Positions 1 through 7,857 of a stretch of DNA of 64,000 nt are shown here, piece by piece; positions within the stretch are counted from its first letter, which is position 1, and every line of letters begins with the position of its first letter. Under the pieces are notes generated by a model. The model was given only the letters and a program-made list of their open reading frames with translations, was not told where the DNA came from and made no database searches. This DNA comes from a virus. The stretch is taken from the IMG/VR virus record IMGVR_UViG_3300025096_003663, positions 17,248-81,247 of that record; one strand, 5' to 3'. The translations under genes and the position numbers were made by a program.

Positions 1-2
1 AA

Positions 3-53
3 GAGACAGTGAGGGAACATCTTGATGCTTTAAGGGCGGTTTTAGGGAAATGA
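3..53 (+). CDS. C-terminal end of an upstream gene (partial)
   Basis: Only the last 16 codons lie in the window, ending in TGA at 51-53. The peptide ends in HLDALRAVLGK and is too short to identify. It shares an ATGA overlap with the next gene, the usual spacing in this genome, which supports a real translated end rather than a chance frame. The rest of the gene lies before the window. Confidence 0.45.
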   Translation, partial: ETVREHLDALRAVLGK

Positions 54-748
54 ACAAAATAGCCATTTATCATCATCTTGGTATGGGCGATGCAATAGAA
101 TGTAACGGCATGGTCCGCCATTTTGCTGAAAAATACGAAATCGTTGATATATTTGCTAAAGAGTCTTACCATGAGGCTTGTAGCTTCATGTATAGAGACG
201 ACGATAGAATAATCGTAAATAAAATTGATGGCAACAATGAGAAGGAAGAGGTCTCCAGATTCCTTAAGGATTATAAGGGAGAGATTATCATCCCAGGTCA
301 TCAAAACTATTTTAAAAACATACCATACTTTAAATCTCTAAGGTATGGTCCTGGAGAATCCTTCTATCACATTGCTAATGTTCCATGGCAATATAGGAAT
401 GAAAAGTTCCATATCGATAGGGACGAGAGTGAAGAGCAGAGGGTATTAAAGAAGCTAAATCCTTATGGGCAAAAGTTCTTCTTCGTTCACGATGATCCAA
501 GCAGAGGGCATACTATAGATGTACAAAGCCCTTATATGATTTTAAAAAATGATCCATCTGAAAGTTTCTTTAGTATGCTTGGTGTTCTGGAGGCTGCAGA
601 AGAAGTACACTGTATGTCAAGTAGTTTTTTCTGTTTGTTGGACTGTATTGATAAAAAAATACAAGTCAAAAAAAAATTTCTACACAAATCAATAAGAAAC
701 GTAGATTTGGGTGATGATGGTATTGTTTCTGACTGGCTTGTTGTCTAA
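50..748 (+). CDS. Heptosyltransferase-like glycan protein
   Basis: A 232-residue protein whose first 30 residues (YHHLGMGDAIECNGMVRHF) look like the N-terminus of family-9-type glycosyltransferases acting in lipopolysaccharide synthesis, where a Gly-Asp loop follows the first strand. Its C-terminal half has VLEAAEEVHCMSSSF, similar to the donor-site end of such proteins. It is short for a complete GT-B enzyme (usually 320-350 aa), so it may be a minimal or degenerate form. It is the first gene of a sugar island and overlaps the preceding gene by ATGA. Family assignment is by pattern only. Transferase activity and donor sugar are unknown. Confidence 0.5.
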   Translation: MNKIAIYHHLGMGDAIECNGMVRHFAEKYEIVDIFAKESYHEACSFMYRDDDRIIVNKIDGNNEKEEVSRFLKDYKGEIIIPGHQNYFKNIPYFKSLRYGPGESFYHIANVPWQYRNEKFHIDRDESEEQRVLKKLNPYGQKFFFVHDDPSRGHTIDVQSPYMILKNDPSESFFSMLGVLEAAEEVHCMSSSFFCLLDCIDKKIQVKKKFLHKSIRNVDLGDDGIVSDWLVV

Positions 749-759
749 TAGGGGCTCAA

Positions 760-1446
760 ATGTATGAAGCAAAGAAGTTAAATATCGCATTCTTATCGAG
801 CGACAACTATTTTGGATTAGCTGGACTAAGGACTTTAGAACATAAAAATCTGAACATTGTGTACAGGAATTTTGGAAAAAAAGAGTTAGAAATATCTCAT
901 TTAGATATTGATTATTTGATTTCATTCTGTTATCATAAAAAAGTCAGTAGCAAAAATCTGCTAGCTGCCAAGAAAGGGAATATAAATTTTCACCCGGCTC
1001 CATTACCTTCTTATAAGGGATTTTCTGTTTATAATTTTGGAATTTTGAACGATGAAGAAGAATGGGGAACGACAGCTCATATGATGGAAGAAGAATTTGA
1101 TTCGGGCCCTATTATAAAGACTAATTCTTTTCAAATTAGTAACGAAACTGCATATTCTCTAAGGGAGAAGAGTAGGCTTCACCTGCTAGAGTTACTAAAC
1201 GAAGTTACAAACGACATTGTTGAAGGGAGAAAGTTTAAGCTAGTTGATAATGCAGGAGGCTCATATTATTCGAAAAAGATGATGAATGAGATGAGAATGA
1301 TTAGTGCGAGTGATTCGGAAGAAACTATTGAAAAGAAGATAAGGGCTTTCTGGTGCCCGCCCCATGCCGGGGCAGTCGTTAGAATTAGAAACAGAGAATA
1401 TACTCTGATAAACTCAGATATTATAAAAACTTTAGGAGACAAATAA
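760..1446 (+). CDS. Sugar N-formyltransferase (formyl_transf_N fold)
   Basis: This 228-residue protein has the catalytic triad pattern of 10-formyltetrahydrofolate-dependent formyltransferases: Asn76 and His78 in NFHPAPLPSYKG, and Asp114 in EEFDSGPI. Enzymes of this size that lack the methionyl-tRNA formyltransferase C-terminal domain usually formylate amino sugars on nucleotide carriers (the WbkC, VioF and ArnA N-domain group). The aminotransferase gene at 3698 resembles GDP-perosamine synthase, so GDP-perosamine is the most economical substrate and the product would be GDP-N-formylperosamine. The fold call is firm; the substrate is inferred from neighbours. A plain tRNA formyltransferase is unlikely given length and context. 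Confidence 0.82.
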   Translation: MYEAKKLNIAFLSSDNYFGLAGLRTLEHKNLNIVYRNFGKKELEISHLDIDYLISFCYHKKVSSKNLLAAKKGNINFHPAPLPSYKGFSVYNFGILNDEEEWGTTAHMMEEEFDSGPIIKTNSFQISNETAYSLREKSRLHLLELLNEVTNDIVEGRKFKLVDNAGGSYYSKKMMNEMRMISASDSEETIEKKIRAFWCPPHAGAVVRIRNREYTLINSDIIKTLGDK

Positions 1447-1447
1447 A

Positions 1448-1756
1448 ATGGCAGATACTTTAGGTGGATTAGTTGATAAACTTGTCACTATTGACATGAA
1501 GATGTGGAATAACCAAGAATTTCTATATGAGGTAAGGAGATTAACTTTCGATGAATTCGAAGCAAAGCACACAGATTCCAGACAGAAAAGAAAGGATCTT
1601 TTTGAGTCGATCAAAAAGTGTTGTGACTTGAATGTACAGAGAAATCAATTGATTGATGAAATAGACGAAAAAATTGTTGAGATGCTTAAGGCTCTCCTGA
1701 AAGGAAGCGAATTGGACGACGGCAAGTTTATTCAGAGAAAACATAAAACATACTGA
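1448..1756 (+). CDS. Small hypothetical protein of glycan island
   Basis: A 102-residue protein with N-terminal pattern LGGLVDKLVTIDMKMW, then predicted helices rich in charged residues and the sequence RNQLIDEIDEKIVEML. The pattern resembles small uncharacterised proteins found inside lipopolysaccharide gene clusters (DUF4254- or DUF6165-like), but I cannot assign a family confidently. It starts two bases after the formyltransferase stop and ends nine bases before the next gene, so it is probably co-transcribed with the sugar genes. No catalytic motif is visible. Confidence 0.6.
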   Translation: MADTLGGLVDKLVTIDMKMWNNQEFLYEVRRLTFDEFEAKHTDSRQKRKDLFESIKKCCDLNVQRNQLIDEIDEKIVEMLKALLKGSELDDGKFIQRKHKTY

Positions 1757-1764
1757 GGCAAGTT

Positions 1765-2463
1765 ATGATACACGGTAATGAAAATTTATTATTTGGAGAA
1801 CTCTATAAGCAGCTACCTAATGGCGGTCGCTTTATCGAGATAGGGAGTAGAGACGGAAAAGATCATTGTTTTCGTCTGGCAACCAAGGATGGTTGGACAG
1901 GCTTTTGTGTGGAGGCAAACCCAGAAATTGCAAATTATTCTTTAAAAAAAACATATGAAAACCTACCAGAGGTAAGAACATTCAACTATGCTGTCATGGC
2001 AACAAAAGGTAGCGTTGATTTCTATATTGAGGCAACTGAGAATAGCGGAGTATCCAGTATCTTTAAAAACAGAGCATCTGGTCAAGATTCGGGGATTAGA
2101 AGAGCGATTTCCAAAACTGTTTCCGTTCCATCGATTTCGCTGTATGATTTTTGGTTATCAGTAAAAAAACCGCCTGTAGATCTACTAATGATTGATACAG
2201 AAGGATGTGATGCTGAAATTATTATGTCAACTGATTTTTCCGATTTTAAGCCAGAATTTATAATGGCGGAAACAACATTTATGTATTATTACTTGGAGCC
2301 GCATCTAAAATCAAACAATATAAAAGTTTGGGATATGATCAATGAACATCTTTCATCTTATGGATATGAACTGATATTACAGAATAACGATATAAATTAC
2401 AAAAGACAATTCTGCCCAGAATTGATTGATACACCAATGAACGCAGGATGGAGGAGAATGTAG
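1765..2463 (+). CDS. FkbM-family methyltransferase
   Basis: A 232-residue class I S-adenosylmethionine methyltransferase of the FkbM (Methyltransf_21) type. It has motif I FIEIGSRDG (residues 23-31), the acidic residue closing strand 2 in FCVEANPE (about 48-55), and a central LLMIDTEGCDAEII segment typical of the family. These enzymes O-methylate sugars or glycolipid head groups. Among surface-sugar genes it probably methylates a hydroxyl of the phage-directed glycan. It overlaps the coding frame of the next gene near its stop. The acceptor is unknown. Confidence 0.82.
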   Translation: MIHGNENLLFGELYKQLPNGGRFIEIGSRDGKDHCFRLATKDGWTGFCVEANPEIANYSLKKTYENLPEVRTFNYAVMATKGSVDFYIEATENSGVSSIFKNRASGQDSGIRRAISKTVSVPSISLYDFWLSVKKPPVDLLMIDTEGCDAEIIMSTDFSDFKPEFIMAETTFMYYYLEPHLKSNNIKVWDMINEHLSSYGYELILQNNDINYKRQFCPELIDTPMNAGWRRM

Positions 2464-2465
2464 AA

Positions 2466-3701
2466 ATGAGAATACCTAGAGCATGTATAGTGAGAGAGTG
2501 TGGGTACGTTGTCTTGGACGACGAGAATAAGAAAGCATACAGAGTATTGAACAAGCCATCATACGATATAGTGACATCTGAGATGTTCAAAGAGCGAGAG
2601 GGATTGTTTTGGCCAAGAATAATGGAGAAGAATGTCTCTTCTGACGATGGCTTGATAAAGAGCGACGAAAAGTTTAAGACGGTAGAAGTTGAGTATCTAG
2701 AGCATGTTGTCTATTGGACTGAAATGTCCTTTTTCGACATCAAACAATCATTATTGTTTCTGTGTGATATTTCTAAGTATTTAGCGGAAAGCAATGTTCA
2801 TATGGTTTCTCACCTGTGGAATATCAGTCTAAGCAAGGGAAAGCCCTTTTTGATAGACTTGGGAGATTTCAGAAGAGGATCCAATTTGCTGGCGATTTAT
2901 GAAACTATAGTCTCTACATTGTCGGAAAAAACAAGCCATCACATACCAGAAGGGTATCAGCCATCTAAGTGGATGAATAACCATGACTACATTCTTTACG
3001 AGCTAGAGAAAATAAGGCATGGCATCGGCTTAGAGATAAAAGATGTAAATATTCTCATAGACAAAACAAGAGATGTCGTATCGAAAATTGACATAAAGCA
3101 GAAACATATTCGTTGGGACACATACCCTACACAGAGAGACATGCCCGACACATTGGAGGGATTGACTGCTTACGCTCCGAGAAATAGACCAAACCTGTGT
3201 AAAGTGCTGGAGAGTAAAAAGCCCGAAACACTGCTAGATTTGGGATGTTCTTACGGGCTGTATAGCTTTTACGCTTCATCCTTTGGTACTAAGACAGTTG
3301 GTTTAGATTATAGTCATGAGATGATTTCATCAGCGAATAAAAAAGCTGACTTCCTTGATACAGATTGTAGTTTCGGCTTCATTGATTTACTTAATGTGAA
3401 AGAGTGGGGCTTAAACGGGGTATATGAATCTTTCGGAAAAAGACTCAAATCAGAAGCAGTCATAGCCCCAGCCCTACTACACCATGTTCATGGACGAGGC
3501 ACCTCGGTGGAGGATATCATTCGAGAGTGGATGTCTTGTGCCGAAAAGTGGATTATGGTGGAGCATATACCAAACGATACAACTGGTCAGATAATCTCAG
3601 CCGACAAGATTGTAGAGACATTCAAAGAAGGCGGGTTTAAGAATATATCTGTTCTAGACTCCAAGCCTCTTCCAAGGAAATGGATTTTGGCAGAAAGATG
3701 A
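2466..3701 (+). CDS. Kinase-like domain fused to SAM methyltransferase
   Basis: I chose the ATG at 2466 because GGAGGAG at 2450-2456 sits nine bases upstream; an in-frame ATG at 2448 has no such site. The roughly 411-residue product has two parts. The N-terminal half ends in a block like a kinase catalytic and metal loop (HLWNISLSKGKPFLIDLGDF), but the usual catalytic Asp of HxD is not obvious, so it may be a pseudokinase. The C-terminal half has motif I LLDLGCSYGLYSF and a following GLDYSHEM, marking a class I methyltransferase. This two-domain layout probably works on glycan or lipid intermediates. The exact reaction is unknown. Confidence 0.72.
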   Translation: MRIPRACIVRECGYVVLDDENKKAYRVLNKPSYDIVTSEMFKEREGLFWPRIMEKNVSSDDGLIKSDEKFKTVEVEYLEHVVYWTEMSFFDIKQSLLFLCDISKYLAESNVHMVSHLWNISLSKGKPFLIDLGDFRRGSNLLAIYETIVSTLSEKTSHHIPEGYQPSKWMNNHDYILYELEKIRHGIGLEIKDVNILIDKTRDVVSKIDIKQKHIRWDTYPTQRDMPDTLEGLTAYAPRNRPNLCKVLESKKPETLLDLGCSYGLYSFYASSFGTKTVGLDYSHEMISSANKKADFLDTDCSFGFIDLLNVKEWGLNGVYESFGKRLKSEAVIAPALLHHVHGRGTSVEDIIREWMSCAEKWIMVEHIPNDTTGQIISADKIVETFKEGGFKNISVLDSKPLPRKWILAER

Positions 3702-4810
3702 TACCAATCTACAAGCCGTACCTTCCAAGCAATTCTTTAAGATATGCCCATGAAGCGATTGATTCAACTTGGATCTCTTCTTCTGGGAAATTTTTAGAAA
3801 AAGCAACAGAACTACTATCAGAATATCTTGGCACCAGCTATGTTCAGCTAGTAAATAACGGGACGAGTGCAACACATCTTGTCTCAAAGGCACTAGTGTA
3901 TAAACATCCAAATGTTAATAAGATCATTTTACCAAACAATGTTTATGTTGCTGCTTGGAATTCTTTTCTTTATGATAAGGAGTTCGATATTGCCCTGAGC
4001 GAGCCGAACTTATCAACATGGAATATTGATCTGGAAAGTTGCCCCCCTCTAGATGCTGATGTGGCAGTCTGCTTTGTCCACAATCTTGGGAATATAGTGA
4101 ATGTTCCCAAGTTTATGAGAGAAAATCCAGGAGTTGTCTGTGTCGAAGACAACTGTGAAGGTCTTTCTGGCGAGTACGAAGGTAACAAATCTGGCACAAA
4201 ATCTCTTGCCTCTTCCCTATCTTTTTTTGGGAACAAGACAATCACATCTGGCGAGGGCGGAGCCGTTGTGGTTGCTGACGAAGATACTTACGAATATTTG
4301 AAATGTATACAAGGTCAGGGTCAAAGCAAAGAAAGGTATGTACACAGCCATCTTGGTTACAATTATAGGATGACCAATGTTCAAGCTGCAATACTAGCAG
4401 GTCAGCTAGAAATAATATCAGAGATATTGGAAATGAAATCGGGACTTTTCAATTTTTACAGAGAAGGTCTGTCTTCTGTCGATGGAGTTTCCCTTCAAAG
4501 GCAAGAGGAGGGCACGGCTCACTCTAATTGGATGTTTTCTGTCAGAATTCACGGCTCAAGCGGGTACGAAGATTCTTCCAGATTTTTATGCGAAAGAGGC
4601 ATAGAGACTAGACCAATGTTTTACCCGTCTTCGAAGCACGACCACATTAAGGCTTCTAGTCTTGTGGCGAAGGGCACTGAGACTAATGCTGAGATTCTAA
4701 ATAGGGAATGTATCATACTTCCTTCTTTTCCAGAGTTAAGTAAGAAAGAGCTGGATCACATCGTTGAGTCAATTAAATCTTTGGCAATAAAAGTACAAAG
4801 CCAGAGGTAG
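3698..4810 (+). CDS. per: DegT-family aminotransferase, GDP-perosamine synthase-like
   Basis: A PLP-dependent sugar aminotransferase of the DegT/DnrJ/EryC1 family, about 370 residues and normal for the family. Start is the ATG at 3698, which overlaps the upstream TGA (ATGA) and gives the classic N-terminus MIPIYKPYLP. Visible active-site parts are NGTSA (54-58), the acidic residue in VEDNCEGLSG (Asp151), and the Schiff-base lysine Lys180 in SFFGNKTITSGEGG. The start MIPIYKP and DSTWISSSG strongly recall GDP-perosamine synthases, which convert GDP-4-keto-6-deoxymannose to GDP-perosamine. A GDP-mannose dehydratase encoded 2 kb downstream would make that substrate. Other 4-keto-sugar aminotransferases are possible. 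Confidence 0.85.
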   Translation: MIPIYKPYLPSNSLRYAHEAIDSTWISSSGKFLEKATELLSEYLGTSYVQLVNNGTSATHLVSKALVYKHPNVNKIILPNNVYVAAWNSFLYDKEFDIALSEPNLSTWNIDLESCPPLDADVAVCFVHNLGNIVNVPKFMRENPGVVCVEDNCEGLSGEYEGNKSGTKSLASSLSFFGNKTITSGEGGAVVVADEDTYEYLKCIQGQGQSKERYVHSHLGYNYRMTNVQAAILAGQLEIISEILEMKSGLFNFYREGLSSVDGVSLQRQEEGTAHSNWMFSVRIHGSSGYEDSSRFLCERGIETRPMFYPSSKHDHIKASSLVAKGTETNAEILNRECIILPSFPELSKKELDHIVESIKSLAIKVQSQR

Positions 4811-4813
4811 TTC

Positions 4814-5749
4814 ATGAAGTATAAGAAAATTTTAATTACTGGCGGAACTGGGATGGTGGGCACTGCTCTTAGGAAGACTCTTCCCAACATGGTCTTCCAC
4901 TCTTCCAAAGATTTTGATCTTAGAGATCCCTCAGAAGCCAAAAGGATGATGGATAAGCATAGTCCAAATGCCGTGATCCATTTGGCTGCCAAAGTTGGAG
5001 GAGTAAAGGGCAACACTGATTATGTTGCCGACTACTACTCGGACAATATCCTCATAAATACAAACGTGTTAAATGCTTCTCACTTATTCGGAGTAAAGAA
5101 GGCTGTCTCTCTATTATCAACATGTATATATCCAGATAAAGTCAGATATCCGATTACAGAAGAGCAACTTCACGAAGGGGAGCCTCATTTTTCTAATTTT
5201 GGCTATGCTTATTCCAAGAGAATGATCGAGATACAGAGTAGAGCTTACAGACAGCAATATGGTTCCAACTTTATATGTGCTGTGCCGAATAATTTGTACG
5301 GAGGGCACGACAATTTTGATCTTAATAACAGCCATGTTGTACCTGCCTTGGTTCGTAAGATTTGGGAAGCAAAACTGTCAAACAACTCGTCTGTTGAAGT
5401 GTGGGGCAACGGAACTCCAGTTAGAGAGTTCACATATTCGAAAGACATAGCAGAGATACTTCTTTTCTTGCTCGACAATTACGACGATAAAGAGCCGATA
5501 AACATTGGGAATACAGAAGAGCACTCAATAGCAGATGTGGCGAAGCTTATTTGTAAGCAGTTGGATTACAGTGGAGAAATAGTCTGGAATACAGATATGC
5601 CATCTGGACAACATAGGAAGCCAAGCGACAACACGAAACTGATTGACTTGGGCTGGGATAAGAATAGATACACTCCCCTAAAAGAGGGCTTAAAAAACAC
5701 CTGTGATTGGTTTATAATGAACTATCCAAATGTAAGGGGTGTTAAGTGA
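4814..5749 (+). CDS. fcl: GDP-L-fucose synthase (epimerase/reductase)
   Basis: A 311-residue extended short-chain dehydrogenase. Features: NADP-binding TGGTGMVG (9-16), LAAKVGGV, a serine/cysteine active-site block LLSTCIYP (100-107) and the YxxxK pair Tyr131-Lys135. The KVGGVKGN and NLYGGHDNFD segments are diagnostic of Fcl/WcaG, which epimerises and reduces GDP-4-keto-6-deoxy-D-mannose to GDP-L-fucose. Its substrate is also the substrate of the aminotransferase just upstream, so the island has a branch point. It ends in a 4-base GTGA overlap with gmd. Confidence 0.92.
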   Translation: MKYKKILITGGTGMVGTALRKTLPNMVFHSSKDFDLRDPSEAKRMMDKHSPNAVIHLAAKVGGVKGNTDYVADYYSDNILINTNVLNASHLFGVKKAVSLLSTCIYPDKVRYPITEEQLHEGEPHFSNFGYAYSKRMIEIQSRAYRQQYGSNFICAVPNNLYGGHDNFDLNNSHVVPALVRKIWEAKLSNNSSVEVWGNGTPVREFTYSKDIAEILLFLLDNYDDKEPINIGNTEEHSIADVAKLICKQLDYSGEIVWNTDMPSGQHRKPSDNTKLIDLGWDKNRYTPLKEGLKNTCDWFIMNYPNVRGVK

Positions 5750-6765
5750 AAACGGCGATTATAACGGGAGTTACTGGACAGGACGGCTCCTACTTAGCAG
5801 AACTGCTCTTATCTAAGGGTTACAGAGTGATCGGCTTAAAAAGAAGAACCTCCTTGATAAATACGGCAAGGATAGACCATATCTTTTCCCACGAAAACCT
5901 AATCCTGGAATATTACGATCTTGAGGATTCGGGCTGTATCTACAAACTAATAAATAAATACGAGCCCGACGAGATTTACAACCTTGCTGCACAGTCTCAT
6001 GTAAGAGTGTCTTTTGATATGCCTGAGCACACAGTTAGCGGAGTGGCTATTGGACCTCTTAAGATTCTTGAGGCGATAAGAAATATGAATCTCTGTGATA
6101 AGATAAAGTTTTATCAAGCTTCGTCATCAGAGATGTACGGTGATAATCCAGACTACCCTTTTAACGAAACCTCAAGGCTTATGCCGGCTTCTCCTTATGC
6201 CTGTGCTAAAGTGTTCGCCCACAACATTGTCAGGAATTACAGAGAGTCCTATGGCATCCATGCCTCTAGTGGAATTCTGTTTAATCACGAATCACCTCGG
6301 CGAGGAGAAACCTTTGTTACTCGAAAGATAACCTTGGCAGCAGCCCGGATAAAGCTTGGACTACAAGATCAGCTATGTCTAGGAAACCTGGATGCTAAAC
6401 GAGACTGGGGTCATGCTAAAGATTATGTCCTGGCAATGTGGAAAATGTTACAAAAAGAATCTCCGTCTGATTATGTCATCTCTACTGGGGAGACTCATTC
6501 AGTCAAAGAGTTCTTGGAGGAAGTTTTCGATTGTGCTGGGCTTGACCCATATAAATATCTAAAAATAGATGCTAGACTGTTTAGACCACACGAAGTGCCT
6601 TATCTGCTAGGTGATAGTACAAAGGCTCGAAAGGAACTTTCTTGGACACCAGAGCATAGCTTTAAGACACTAGCAAAAGATATGTATGAAGCCGATTACG
6701 AACAGGTGATCAGCTCTGAGGGACGATACGGGCATATCGAAAAAGCGCTGAGAGAGACAATTTGA
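5746..6765 (+). CDS. gmd: GDP-mannose 4,6-dehydratase
   Basis: A 339-residue protein matching Gmd throughout: TGVTGQDGSYLAELL at the N-terminus, the SSEMYG catalytic block, SPYACAKVFAH with the YxxxK pair, and the highly diagnostic FNHESPRRGETFVTRKIT. It converts GDP-D-mannose to GDP-4-keto-6-deoxy-D-mannose, the common precursor for L-fucose and perosamine. Start is GTG at 5746, overlapping the fcl stop by four bases, with AAGGGG at 5734-5739 as ribosome binding site. This is the best-supported enzyme of the island. Confidence 0.95.
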   Translation: MKTAIITGVTGQDGSYLAELLLSKGYRVIGLKRRTSLINTARIDHIFSHENLILEYYDLEDSGCIYKLINKYEPDEIYNLAAQSHVRVSFDMPEHTVSGVAIGPLKILEAIRNMNLCDKIKFYQASSSEMYGDNPDYPFNETSRLMPASPYACAKVFAHNIVRNYRESYGIHASSGILFNHESPRRGETFVTRKITLAAARIKLGLQDQLCLGNLDAKRDWGHAKDYVLAMWKMLQKESPSDYVISTGETHSVKEFLEEVFDCAGLDPYKYLKIDARLFRPHEVPYLLGDSTKARKELSWTPEHSFKTLAKDMYEADYEQVISSEGRYGHIEKALRETI

Positions 6766-6767
6766 CG

Positions 6768-7124
6768 ATGACAGAAAAGAACGAAATAGACCATCGCCCA
6801 TGGGGAATGTATGAAGTTTTGTATTCCGGCGATATCTGCAAAGTAAAGAGGATAGTCGTCAACCCAAGGCAGCGACTAAGCTTACAGTCACACTCTCAGA
6901 GAAGAGAGACCTGGATTATAGTACAAGGAGCAGCCCTCTATCAAAAGGGCGAGTTTGGACTGGGCTCCGCGACGGCAGGAGATCATATCATAATAGAGAA
7001 AAATGAAAAGCACAGGATAGAAAACTGTGGTAAAGAAGAACTGATTTTTATAGAAGTTCAGACCGGTGAATATTTTGGCGAAGACGATATTGTTCGCTAT
7101 GAAGATTCTTATGGTAGGACTTAA
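6768..7124 (+). CDS. Cupin mannose-6-phosphate isomerase, type II
   Basis: A stand-alone cupin of about 118 residues with RPWGMYEVL (10-18), LSLQSHSQRRETWIIVQG (His42 and Glu48 as metal ligands) and a C-terminal EVQTGEYFGEDDIVRYED. This is the pattern of the isomerase domain of bifunctional ManC/AlgA proteins, here without the nucleotidyltransferase half. It would interconvert fructose-6-phosphate and mannose-6-phosphate and feed GDP-mannose synthesis. ATG at 6768 is preferred over TTG 6762 because AGAGAG at 6751-6756 is better spaced. Phosphomannomutase and GDP-mannose pyrophosphorylase genes are not seen here. Confidence 0.85.
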   Translation: MTEKNEIDHRPWGMYEVLYSGDICKVKRIVVNPRQRLSLQSHSQRRETWIIVQGAALYQKGEFGLGSATAGDHIIIEKNEKHRIENCGKEELIFIEVQTGEYFGEDDIVRYEDSYGRT

Positions 7125-7137
7125 GGAGGAAACTAAG

Positions 7138-7311
7138 ATGAAACTTTCAGATCAAGCAGTTGGTGCCCTGATGATGGCACTCCAAAAATGTCTAATGGAA
7201 CAAACAGATATTGTCCCACTGTTGGGCGAGATGGATTTTACACCAGACGATGTAGGGAACTTAATTGTAGAGAACCCACCTAAGTTTGAGGTGCCCACAA
7301 AAAATGCCTAG
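7138..7311 (+). CDS. Small conserved phage protein
   Basis: A 57-residue protein starting MKLSDQAVGALMMALQ, directly behind a strong ribosome binding site (AAGGAGG) at about 7123-7129. A longer in-frame extension begins at 7066 inside the cupin gene but lacks such a site, so the short form is preferred. Predicted mostly helical with an acidic C-terminal half (MDFTPDDVGNLIVENPP). Short proteins beginning like this occur near late genes of T4-like phages. Function is not known. Confidence 0.72.
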   Translation: MKLSDQAVGALMMALQKCLMEQTDIVPLLGEMDFTPDDVGNLIVENPPKFEVPTKNA

Positions 7312-7543
7312 ATATACCTATCAGTGTGAGGTATGTGATGAATACTTCGAAATCACCCACGGGATGAAAGAACATCCAGAACCTTGTGAATGTGGGGAGA
7401 TTTTGACGAAGATTCCATCCATGCCACTCGATATGAAGCTAAAAGAAGGCAAGAAGAAGGTCGGAGACACAGTGAATACTTATATAGAAGATTCCAGAGA
7501 TGACCTCGTTCAGCAAAAGAAAGAGATGGAAAGTAAGAGATGA
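7304..7543 (+). CDS. FmdB-type zinc-ribbon protein
   Basis: Starting from the ATG at 7304, which overlaps the previous stop, the 79-residue product begins MPRYTYQCEVC and carries a four-cysteine zinc ribbon: Cys8 and Cys11, then Cys28 and Cys30 in PCECGE. This is the layout of the FmdB putative regulatory family, common in bacteria and phages. The tail is Lys/Glu-rich and probably helical. It lies between sugar genes and the late sigma factor. Whether it binds DNA or another protein is unknown. Confidence 0.78.
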   Translation: MPRYTYQCEVCDEYFEITHGMKEHPEPCECGEILTKIPSMPLDMKLKEGKKKVGDTVNTYIEDSRDDLVQQKKEMESKR

Positions 7544-7857
7544 ATTATTTAGTAATAGCATTGGCATTGGTTATTATCTTTATGGCTTGGTTTTGTTATA
7601 GATTACTCCGGAATCTATACAACCTGTCGGAAGGTATTCACGATGTTGTCATTGAGATAGAAGGCTTCACAAAGCACCTCGAATCAATTTACGAAATGGA
7701 AATGTTTTATGGGGATGAGACACTAGATTCACTCCTCCGACACTCTAGAGCACTGAAAGAAAACTTGGGCGAATTCACAAGAACAAATGCAGCAGAGCTG
7801 GAGGATAGGGAGGAAATAGATGAAGAAGAAGAGACTGACTCGGAAGAGACGGAATAA
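7540..7857 (+). CDS. Small single-pass membrane protein
   Basis: A 105-residue protein with one N-terminal hydrophobic segment (residues 3-25, YLVIALALVIIFMAWFCYRL) followed by a soluble, strongly acidic C-terminus (EEIDEEEETDSEETE). It overlaps its upstream neighbour by ATGA and its last 38 bases overlap the start of the sigma factor gene, so translation is probably coupled. No family recognised. An inner-membrane anchored accessory protein is the most that can be said. Confidence 0.65.
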   Translation: MNYLVIALALVIIFMAWFCYRLLRNLYNLSEGIHDVVIEIEGFTKHLESIYEMEMFYGDETLDSLLRHSRALKENLGEFTRTNAAELEDREEIDEEEETDSEETE

